DNA from: an uncultured Pelagibacteraceae bacterium
GTDB lineage: Bacteria > Pseudomonadota > Alphaproteobacteria > Pelagibacterales > Pelagibacteraceae
Direction of reading: 5' to 3'
DNA length: 38,155 bases
NCBI GenBank assembly: GCA_902608305.1
Contig: CACLNK010000004.1
Span: forward strand, 1 to 38,155
A model generated the notes under the pieces. The model saw only the letters and a list, made by a program, of their open reading frames with translations, was not told the origin of the DNA and searched no databases. Every line of letters starts with the position of its first letter. The stretch's first letter is position 1. Position numbers and translations under genes: made by a program. Positions 24,988-31,772 of this stretch are shown piece by piece.

Positions 24988-25587
24988 TTACTTTTCGCGT
25001 GGCAATGTAGATTTCATAAAATCTTTTTCTACAAAATTGCTAAACCACTTGTTAAGTTTTGGACTATCTGTTCTCCACTTATCATTAAATCTAAACATAG
25101 TGTAATCTAAGGCACACGCAATCGCTATTTGATCCATGGTTAAATAACTATCATCATAATTATTCCAATTATTTTCTAGCCATTTAATGGTTCTTATAAT
25201 TCTTATTTCTTGTTTGTTGATAAAATTTTTGCTTTTTTCATTATCAGGCCTGATTGATTCCATGCGTCTTTCCAAGACAGATTCCATTAATCCGTTAGCA
25301 ATTGAAGTTATCGACATTATTTCCCAATAGTTTTTTTTAGGAAATAACGTATTTTTTTTTGAAATAGAATCAAGATACAAGCAAATATTGTCACTATCCA
25401 TAATAGCCAATCCATTAATCACTAACGTTGGGATTTTCCTTATAGGATTGTGTTTGTCCAAAAAATCGGCTTCATAAATATTAATAATTTTTTCTTCTAA
25501 GTTAATTTTTTGTACTAAAGAAGTTATTTTAGTTTTTCTTCCAAAAGGAGAATTTGGACCATTGTATAATATTATTTGGTCTTGCAT
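24988..25587 (-). CDS. Glutathione S-transferase family protein
   Basis: A 199-residue protein with the thioredoxin-like GST N-terminal domain: N-S-P-F-G-R-K (active-site Ser region), I-R-K-I-P-T-L-V (the cis-Pro strand) and M-D-S-D-N-I-C-L-Y-L-D (the glutathione-binding S/D pair). A helical C-terminal domain follows. It may conjugate or isomerise a substrate or protect against an electrophile. Gaps are 2 bases to the Gfo/Idh gene and 5 from the small gene before it, so it is in the same transcript. Glutathione is also linked to 5-oxoproline, the usual substrate of the PxpABC genes upstream, which is a suggestive pairing. Confidence 0.87.
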   Translation of the reverse strand: MQDQIILYNGPNSPFGRKTKITSLVQKINLEEKIINIYEADFLDKHNPIRKIPTLVINGLAIMDSDNICLYLDSISKKNTLFPKKNYWEIMSITSIANGLMESVLERRMESIRPDNEKSKNFINKQEIRIIRTIKWLENNWNNYDDSYLTMDQIAIACALDYTMFRFNDKWRTDSPKLNKWFSNFVEKDFMKSTLPREK

Positions 25588-25592
25588 AAAAA

Positions 25593-25802
25593 TTACAATT
25601 TACAGATAAGAAAAAAAATATTGATAACGAGAAATGTTGTAATCTCTTGTTTTAGTTGTTCATAATTTATGTCTCTGGGGTCGGTAGAAGATAAAGCCAC
25701 ATCAACCAAACTTTTAGTTTCTTCTGTTGATATTCCTATGTCTTCAGAGAGATCATGTATTATTGCTAAGTATGAAGATTCTTTTGTTTCTTTTTTTTTC
25801 AT
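25593..25802 (-). CDS. Small unknown protein, translationally coupled to the biotin carrier
   Basis: A 69-residue protein that I do not recognise. Its start overlaps the stop of the biotin carrier gene as ATGA, which argues that it is real. Residues 1-50 are charged and probably helical (E-D-I-G-I-S-T-E-E-T, then D-P-R-D-I-N-Y-E-Q-L-K-Q); the last 15 residues are strongly hydrophobic (F-L-V-I-N-I-F-F-L-I), as in a C-terminal membrane anchor. It might attach the carboxylase components to the membrane, near the importer; this is only a suggestion. Confidence 0.65.
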   Translation of the reverse strand: MKKKETKESSYLAIIHDLSEDIGISTEETKSLVDVALSSTDPRDINYEQLKQEITTFLVINIFFLICKL

Positions 25803-26017
25803 TCAATGACTACCGCTACTGTACCTGGGTCAATGCCTTCTTGATCATTGACAACATTAACTTTAACCACTTTTCCATCAACAGGAGCGTCATGATGAAC
25901 TTCTGTTTTCATAACCTCCATAATAAATAAAGGATCTCCTTTTTTTACCATATCTCCTTCTTTGACTAAAACTTTCCACATATTTCCTGGGACAGTTGTT
26001 TTTACTTCAGTTGCCAT
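25799..26017 (-). CDS. Biotin carboxyl carrier protein (single-domain)
   Basis: A 72-residue biotinyl domain with almost nothing else. The biotin attachment Lys is K37 in E-V-M-K-T-E; the family A/V-M-K hairpin and P-G-N-M-W-K-V-L-V-K-E-G-D-x-V-K-K-G-D are present. It would carry CO2 between the biotin carboxylase (N-terminal half of the 818-residue fusion) and a partner such as PxpC. Classical BCCPs have a longer N-terminal part; short free carriers like this occur beside pxp genes and in decarboxylase or urea-carboxylase-like systems. A 50-base gap separates it from the PxpC gene. Confidence 0.93.
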   Translation of the reverse strand: MATEVKTTVPGNMWKVLVKEGDMVKKGDPLFIMEVMKTEVHHDAPVDGKVVKVNVVNDQEGIDPGTVAVVIE

Positions 26018-26067
26018 AAAACTCTTTAATATTAATTTTTAATTAAAAAAACGAACTTTTATATTTT

Positions 26068-27165
26068 TCATTCCTTTTTTTCCATAATTTTATTTCTAAT
26101 TTTTTCATCTAATTTTTCTTTATCAAAATCTACTACTTTAATATGATCAATTTTATTGATTTGTTTTTTTCTAATTAATATATCTTGCTTGTTAGAAGAA
26201 ACTAAACTTGCTTCACTGCAAATCTTTCTTTGTTCGGCTCTTAATATTTGTGCTTTTTCAACTGAGATTTCGACAAAATTAAAACTATCCCCTGGCTTTG
26301 CTTGTCCAAGTTTCCAAAAAGAAGCTGATGGAACGGTATAAGGGACTATAAATCCTCCCATACTTGGACCATCGTTAACTAGTATTATTGGAGTTTGTCC
26401 AGCTAAATTAATTGCACCTACAGGATATCCTTGGTCGATAATATTTGAAGGAAATGTTCCATGTTCTAAACCTTTGTGAGTTGCTTTTTTTGTGAATGTC
26501 CAATTTGGTCCATCTAATCTATAGCCAGTTCTGTCACTTTTAGACTGAAGTTTCCAATCAGAATTTAAAAACATTTTATGTCCTTTTTCATCAACCCAAT
26601 CATCGTTAGGACCTTTAACGACTTCTACAGACCATTTTTTATTTGTGGACATAACAGGTATAGAGCTTTTTTTAATTTTTCTACCAGCAACAGACTTAGA
26701 TTTATTTAAGGGAATAATCTGACCATCTTGAATTGCTTTTCCATCGATACCACCAACTCCCGCTTTATGAAAAGTTGATCTTGAATCTAGCCATGGTGTG
26801 GTATTTATTCCTCCCGAAAAAGAAATGTAAGATCTTGCTCCTATTGTTGCAAAAGCCATTTCTAAAACCTGATCTTTTTTAACTTGCAAGCTTTCCCATA
26901 AAGGAACTGGAAAACCATCTATTGTTGGAGACATGTCAGCTCCAGTGATAGCAATAACCCTATCACTATTAAATTGAAGAGTAGGTCCCATAAACTGACA
27001 TTCTAAAGCTGCAGTTCCAGGTTCATTCTCAACTAGAACATTAGCAAGTCTAAAAGACCAACTATCCATTGGACCTGAAGGCGGAAAACCTAGATTTAGA
27101 GTCCCAATTCTTCCAGGATAATCTTGAACAGAAGTTTCTAGACCTTTTTTAATTACTTTTACCAT
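26068..27165 (-). CDS. pxpC: 5-oxoprolinase subunit C-like / biotin-dependent carboxyltransferase family, with motif-bearing tail
   Basis: A 365-residue KipA/PxpC-family protein (allophanate hydrolase subunit 2 fold). Landmarks: T-S-V-Q-D-Y-P-G-R near the start, G-P-M-D near residue 31, S-G-G-I-N-T-T-P, S-D-R-T-G-Y-R-L-D-G, and P-V-G-A-I-N-L-A-G-Q-T-P-I-I-L-V-N-D-G-P-S-M-G-G-F. PxpC normally works with PxpA and PxpB to hydrolyse 5-oxoproline with ATP; all three are present here in order. The last 35 or so residues are an added charged tail with I342-K-V-V-D-F-D-K-E-K351, nearly the same as in the ABC ATPase tail of this run. Six bases separate it from the fusion gene. Confidence 0.92.
   Translation of the reverse strand: MVKVIKKGLETSVQDYPGRIGTLNLGFPPSGPMDSWSFRLANVLVENEPGTAALECQFMGPTLQFNSDRVIAITGADMSPTIDGFPVPLWESLQVKKDQVLEMAFATIGARSYISFSGGINTTPWLDSRSTFHKAGVGGIDGKAIQDGQIIPLNKSKSVAGRKIKKSSIPVMSTNKKWSVEVVKGPNDDWVDEKGHKMFLNSDWKLQSKSDRTGYRLDGPNWTFTKKATHKGLEHGTFPSNIIDQGYPVGAINLAGQTPIILVNDGPSMGGFIVPYTVPSASFWKLGQAKPGDSFNFVEISVEKAQILRAEQRKICSEASLVSSNKQDILIRKKQINKIDHIKVVDFDKEKLDEKIRNKIMEKKE
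26113..26142 (-). other. Motif B copy in the PxpC tail
   Basis: Encodes I-K-V-V-D-F-D-K-E-K (residues 342-351), outside the conserved PxpC fold. Compare the ATPase tail at 34679-34708 (V-K-V-V-D-F-E-K-E-K) and the 175-residue protein (I-K-I-I-D-F-N-K and I-K-V-V-Y-F-D). Confidence 0.75.
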
Positions 27166-27170
27166 AAATA

Positions 27171-29627
27171 TTAAAATCTTTTTGTTTGATCAATCGTAGT
27201 TAACCATTTTTTGTAATTTTTTACCGAGAATTTCTGATACTCAATAATATTGTAATCATAAGTTCCGTCTTCCACTTTTTTTGATACATGATCAAATTCC
27301 TCATATGTTGTTGGAACAAATTTTACTCTATCTCCTGGTTGGAAAAGACAAATGTTGTTTTCAAATACTGGAAAACTTTTTTTTGTATCCCAGATTGGAA
27401 CAGGAATAATACCAAAAATTTGGTATCCACCTGGCAATCTGTCAGGGTATATTGATGTGGAAGCGCCTCCCATTCCAACAGTTCCTTTTGGCGTCCATGT
27501 TCGTGGGGGGTTATATTTTGGAACTGTAAGTTTACATCTTGGATCAAGAGCCATCATAAATGGAAGACCAGGCCAAAAACCTATAGCAGAAACCCAATAT
27601 TCTGTTCCAGAATGCACTCTTACAAATTGTTCAGTACTTTCAAGATTGTTTAATTCTGTAATAAGTTCAGGATCAGGTTTCTTTTTTGCAATTTTGTTTG
27701 AATAATCTTCAACACATTCTTTCGTCCATTTATCAAGATAAACAGTAGGAAAAGAAAAAATTCTACTATTAATTTCTATATCATCAGAAGGACCTAAAGA
27801 ATCTACAAGAGATTTTAGTTCGTTTTTTAAATCATTAAACTTTATTTCTTCTGGTTCATAATGTACTAGCATTGAAGTAAAGCACGGAGATGTTTCGTAC
27901 ACTCCTTTAATCTTATTATCTTTGATTGCCTTAGCTAAGTTTTGAGCAGTAAAATTTAATTCTAAATTCATAATATTGCCAAACTCAATAAGCATATATT
28001 TATCACCAGCAGGCAAAAATTTAGGTGTATCATAAATTTTACCTTTAACATTTTTAACTTCTGTTTTTACTCCAGTTTTTGTTTTTTTATCTTTTGAAGA
28101 AACAATGTTTTCAAAAGCTTTTAAATCTTTTTCTGTATAATTTTGTCCGTTTTTACTTTTAGGAGTTTTAGCAATAATTTTTTCAAAAGCTTTTACATCT
28201 TTATCACTGTATTCTTGTTTAATTTTTGTGGTATCTTGTTTTTTGATTGGTAAAATATCTTCTTTTTCTTTAACAAATGAAGCTAAATTATTTTCAATAA
28301 ATTTGGTATTAAAATTCGCTTCTTCAAAAGTTTTGTTTTGAAGTACAGATATCAAAAAAGATTTATTAGTATTAATTCCCTCAATTTCAAATTCTTTCAA
28401 ATATTGTACCATGTTATTAATACTTTCAGTTCTATTAGAACCTTTAGAAATAATTTTTGCTATCATTGGATCATAATAAAAAGATATATCATCTCCTTCA
28501 TCAACACCAATATCTAATCTAATATTTGTCAAACTGATATTTGGAATTTTAAGTTTTGAAATTTTTCCAGGTGAAGGAAGAAAATTTTTTGAAGGATCTT
28601 CAGCATACAATCTACACTCAATGGCATGCCCGGTTCTATTAATTTTATTTTGTTCTGTTAAATCAAGATCAATACCTAATGCAAACTTAATTTGCATTTC
28701 AACCAAGTCAGAATTTGTTATAGATTCTGTAACAGGATGTTCTACTTGAATTCGTGTATTCATTTCTAAAAAGTAGAATTTTTTTTCGTCTACATCATAA
28801 ATAAATTCTATTGTTCCAGCACCTTCATATTTTTGATTGGTAGCAAAATTTACTGCACTTTCTGCCATTTTATTTATAATTTCAGGTTCTACTTTTGGTG
28901 CTGGGCTTTCTTCAATAATTTTTTGAAATCTTCTTTGTATTGAACAATCTCTTTCATAAAAATGAACAGCTTTTTTTTCACCAAAACCAAAAATTTGTAT
29001 TTCTATGTGTCTTGCATTTTTTATAAATTTTTCTAAAAAAACATCACTATTGCCAAAGGCTTTCTTTGCTAAATTTTTTGTTTTTTCTATAGATTTAACT
29101 AATTCACTATAATTGTTTACAATTTGCATTCCTATTCCACCACCACCTGCACTAGCTTTTATTAGAATTGGAAAGCCAATCTCATTACATTTTTTTTCTA
29201 AATCATCTTTTTCTAAATCTTTATTATTCAAACCAGGACAAATGGGTAGATTGCTTTTTAAGGCTAAATCTCTAGCTATATCCTTGTTACCCATAGACAC
29301 GATAGTATTGGGTCTAGGTCCTATCCAAACAATACCAGCATCCATTACTTTTTGTGCAAATTGATCATTTTCAGCCAGAAAGCCGTACCCAGGATGAATA
29401 GCATCAGCTTTTGTTTTTTTAGCTGCTTCAATTATTTTATTTGAAGATAAATAGCTATCCTGCGCTTTTGAAGCACCTATATGTACCGATTCATTAGCTT
29501 TTCTTACATGTTTACTATTTTTATCTACGTCAGAAAAAACCGCAATTGAATGAAGATTCATTTTTTTACAGCTGTCAATAATTCTGCAAGCTATTTCCCC
29601 ACGGTTAGCAACTAATATTTTTTTCAT
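27171..29627 (-). CDS. Biotin carboxylase fused to 5-oxoprolinase subunit B (PxpB)
   Basis: An 818-residue two-enzyme fusion. Residues 1-450 are a biotin carboxylase: I-L-V-A-N-R-G-E-I-A-C-R-I at the start, the ATP-grasp glycine loop K-A-S-A-G-G-G-G-I-G-M, and E-M-N-T-R-I-Q-V-E-H-P-V-T-E. Residues about 545-818 are PxpB/KipI-like: G-F-W-P-G-L-P-F-M, P-P-R-T-W-T-P-K-G-T-V-G-M-G-G and Y-P-D-R-L-P-G-G-Y-Q-I-F-G. Between them lies a Lys-rich disordered linker (about 455-545) holding two copies of the Y-x3-D-x3-F motif at Y473 and Y497. The usual A-G-x-Q form of the PxpB loop reads G-G-A-S here. The fusion forces biotin carboxylation and the PxpABC reaction together; the final substrate is unknown. 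Confidence 0.9.
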   Translation of the reverse strand: MKKILVANRGEIACRIIDSCKKMNLHSIAVFSDVDKNSKHVRKANESVHIGASKAQDSYLSSNKIIEAAKKTKADAIHPGYGFLAENDQFAQKVMDAGIVWIGPRPNTIVSMGNKDIARDLALKSNLPICPGLNNKDLEKDDLEKKCNEIGFPILIKASAGGGGIGMQIVNNYSELVKSIEKTKNLAKKAFGNSDVFLEKFIKNARHIEIQIFGFGEKKAVHFYERDCSIQRRFQKIIEESPAPKVEPEIINKMAESAVNFATNQKYEGAGTIEFIYDVDEKKFYFLEMNTRIQVEHPVTESITNSDLVEMQIKFALGIDLDLTEQNKINRTGHAIECRLYAEDPSKNFLPSPGKISKLKIPNISLTNIRLDIGVDEGDDISFYYDPMIAKIISKGSNRTESINNMVQYLKEFEIEGINTNKSFLISVLQNKTFEEANFNTKFIENNLASFVKEKEDILPIKKQDTTKIKQEYSDKDVKAFEKIIAKTPKSKNGQNYTEKDLKAFENIVSSKDKKTKTGVKTEVKNVKGKIYDTPKFLPAGDKYMLIEFGNIMNLELNFTAQNLAKAIKDNKIKGVYETSPCFTSMLVHYEPEEIKFNDLKNELKSLVDSLGPSDDIEINSRIFSFPTVYLDKWTKECVEDYSNKIAKKKPDPELITELNNLESTEQFVRVHSGTEYWVSAIGFWPGLPFMMALDPRCKLTVPKYNPPRTWTPKGTVGMGGASTSIYPDRLPGGYQIFGIIPVPIWDTKKSFPVFENNICLFQPGDRVKFVPTTYEEFDHVSKKVEDGTYDYNIIEYQKFSVKNYKKWLTTIDQTKRF
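28104..28211 (-). repeat. Two motif A copies in the biotin carboxylase-PxpB linker
   Basis: Residues 473-484 read Y-S-D-K-D-V-K-A-F-E-K-I and residues 497-508 read Y-T-E-K-D-L-K-A-F-E-N-I, 24 residues (72 bases) apart. The DNA is also similar (TTTTCAAAAGCTTTTA in both on the plus strand), pointing to a duplication. Four more copies are in the 175-residue protein at 34110-34637. Confidence 0.85.
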
Positions 29628-29631
29628 TTAC

Positions 29632-30369
29632 TTATTTTTTTGAGAGAGCGTTCTTTAGCTTTGTAATAATTTCTACAGCATTAGGTGTATCGGAATGTAC
29701 GCAAATCGTATCGCATCCTACATCTATGTCAGTACCACTTGTAGTTTTAACTTTTTTTTCTGAAACTGCTCTTAAACAACGTTTAACTGCAAGCTTACTG
29801 TCATACATCGACTGTTTACCTTTTGCTATGACTAATTTACCATTTTTGTCGTAATCTAAATCTGCATAAAATTCTGCAACAAAATCAAGTTTTCTTTCCT
29901 TTTTATAAATTTTTTCATGGGCAGTATTTGCCATTCCAAAAATACTAACATTAAAAGGTGCAACAGCATCTGCTATAGCTCTACACATCTCTTCATCTTT
30001 TGAAGCCATAACATATAATGATCCATGAGGTTTGATGTGATTTAGAGGCATATCTAATTCATCTAAAAAAGCTTTAAGCGCACCAACTTGATACATAATC
30101 ATATTTTTTAAATCTGATTTTGGCATTTTCATTTCTCTTCTTCCAAACCCTTGTAAATCAGGAAAAGAGGGGTGGGCTCCAACTTTAACTTTATGTTTTT
30201 TTGCTAACTCAACAGTTTTTTTCATATGATTAGGGTCTGAAGCGTGAAAACCACAAGCAACATTGGCAATATCAATTAGAGGCATTATTTCTTCATCATT
30301 ACCAGCCGAATATATTCCAAAACTTTCACCCATGTCGCAATTAATTTTTGTCATTTTATTTTTCTTCAT
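29632..30369 (-). CDS. pxpA: 5-oxoprolinase subunit A (LamB/YcsF family)
   Basis: A YcsF/PxpA-family protein of about 245 residues. I-N-C-D-M-G-E-S-F-G, A-N-V-A-C-G-F-H-A-S-D, V-G-A-H-P-S-F-P-D-L-Q-G-F-G-R-R and I-K-P-H-G-S-L-Y are conserved family segments. It normally acts with PxpBC to open 5-oxoproline using ATP. The ATG at 30369 lies one base after the permease stop; a second ATG at 30354 gives M-T-K-I-N-C-D-M-G, closest to known N-termini. A longer reading from 30414 would overlap the permease by 44 bases and adds unlike residues, so I reject it. It precedes the fusion gene by 4 bases. Confidence 0.93.
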   Translation of the reverse strand: MKKNKMTKINCDMGESFGIYSAGNDEEIMPLIDIANVACGFHASDPNHMKKTVELAKKHKVKVGAHPSFPDLQGFGRREMKMPKSDLKNMIMYQVGALKAFLDELDMPLNHIKPHGSLYVMASKDEEMCRAIADAVAPFNVSIFGMANTAHEKIYKKERKLDFVAEFYADLDYDKNGKLVIAKGKQSMYDSKLAVKRCLRAVSEKKVKTTSGTDIDVGCDTICVHSDTPNAVEIITKLKNALSKK

Positions 30370-30370
30370 T

Positions 30371-31771
30371 TTAAATTTGCGATCTAATATGTGGTGATCT
30401 AGCGTATAGAGCAACCATCGGTATAATTAATAAACCTAATATAAACTGTTGTCCTTGCCAACTTAAACCCCAACCAACTAGTACAGTTGTAATTATTTGT
30501 AAAATCAAAACTCCAATTACACTCAATCCGTATCCACCAACACCTCCTAATAAAGAAGTTCCTCCAACTACAACTGCAGCAATTGTTAAAAACAAATAAG
30601 TATCACCAACTCCTATAAAACCACCTCCGCTCCAACCTAAAAGTAATGCACCAGTTAGAGCTGCAAAAAAACCACTAATTACATAAGCTCCAACCCAGTA
30701 CCCTCTTTCAGAAATAGATAGTCTTGCTGATGATAAACGACTTCCTCCAAGAGCATAAAGATTCCTTCCCCATTTAGTTAAACGAAGAGCAACAATTATA
30801 ATTATAGAAGCGACAATCCAAATTAAAATAATAGGAGGAATAGGCAGTCCCACAGTTTTACCATTCATAGAAGCAATATTTCTCATCCAATCTGGCACAA
30901 CACCGAAAACTGTACCTGCAGAAAAAGTACCCATTGCTACAAGAATTTGAACACCTCCCTTAACAAAAAAACCAACACCTAAAGTTAGTATTAATGCCTG
31001 ACCTTGTAGTCTAAAGCTTAAGATACCGTTTACTAATCCTACTATTAGACCTAATAGTAACACAGCAACTAAAGCCAACCACGGAGCCACACCTTTAGAA
31101 ATTAAAGACATTAGAGCAACATTGGATGCTCCAATCAGAAATGGAATTGATAAATCAAGACCACCTAATAATGCAACAAATGTTTGACCCACTGTTGCCA
31201 AACCTAAAAATGCCGCAAAAACTAACATTGATTTCATGTTAAGAAGTGAAAGGAATCCAGGTATGGTAAGAGCTCCTATTATAAACAATGCAATTAAGAC
31301 AGAAATACCAATAAACACACTTTTTTGGGCAGTAATGTACTGACCAACAACTCCCATTAATATGATAATTCCTAGAAATATTAAAAAAGATACTAAGGTA
31401 CGACCAGAAAAGAAACCTTCAGCAATAAATGAAACAAAAATAAAAACAAGTATTAATAAAATAAAAGCTAATGTTTTCCATTTATGTTCACGAATATTTT
31501 TGAAGAAGAAATTTTCTTCATCTTCTCCAGCTACATCTTTTCCTTCTTTTGGAAATTGAGAAAGTATGTTTTGTTTTAAATCACTATCAATCCATCTAAT
31601 TGAAAAGTGATACCAACCCCACAATATTAATCCAGTTACCGCTATTGAGAAGGTGACTATGTTCATCCAGTCAGCACCATCATACCAACCTAGTATTGCA
31701 GTACCTATACCGCACAAGATAGCAAACAATAAACCTAAACCTTTAAAGAAAAGAAAAGCAGATCTTCTCAT
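30371..31771 (-). CDS. ABC transporter permease, ribose/RbsC type, with N-terminal extension
   Basis: A 466-residue inner-membrane permease. The RbsC-like domain lies in about residues 160-466: G-L-A-T-V-G-Q-T-F-V-A-L-L-G-G-L-D-L-S-I-P is the typical G-G-x-D-L-S segment, followed by L-R-L-T-K-W-G-R-N-L-Y-A-L-G-G-S coupling-loop region and G-G-T-S-L-L-G-G-V-G-G-Y. The first 150 residues (about four helices and a charged loop around 75-95) are extra compared with RbsC of about 320 residues. It pairs with the 777-residue permease encoded just upstream (1-base gap) as a heterodimer. Its stop nearly abuts pxpA, linking import to the oxoprolinase genes. Confidence 0.9.
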   Translation of the reverse strand: MRRSAFLFFKGLGLLFAILCGIGTAILGWYDGADWMNIVTFSIAVTGLILWGWYHFSIRWIDSDLKQNILSQFPKEGKDVAGEDEENFFFKNIREHKWKTLAFILLILVFIFVSFIAEGFFSGRTLVSFLIFLGIIILMGVVGQYITAQKSVFIGISVLIALFIIGALTIPGFLSLLNMKSMLVFAAFLGLATVGQTFVALLGGLDLSIPFLIGASNVALMSLISKGVAPWLALVAVLLLGLIVGLVNGILSFRLQGQALILTLGVGFFVKGGVQILVAMGTFSAGTVFGVVPDWMRNIASMNGKTVGLPIPPIILIWIVASIIIIVALRLTKWGRNLYALGGSRLSSARLSISERGYWVGAYVISGFFAALTGALLLGWSGGGFIGVGDTYLFLTIAAVVVGGTSLLGGVGGYGLSVIGVLILQIITTVLVGWGLSWQGQQFILGLLIIPMVALYARSPHIRSQI

Positions 31772-31772
31772 A

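Noticed and set aside
27323..29364. Open frames overlapping the carboxylase-PxpB fusion gene
   Set aside because: They are shadow frames; the fusion is supported by motifs at both ends.
30370..30414. Longer N-terminus of PxpA starting at 30414
   Set aside because: It would overlap the permease by 44 bases and add residues before M-K-K-N-K-M-T-K-I-N-C-D-M-G that do not fit the family.
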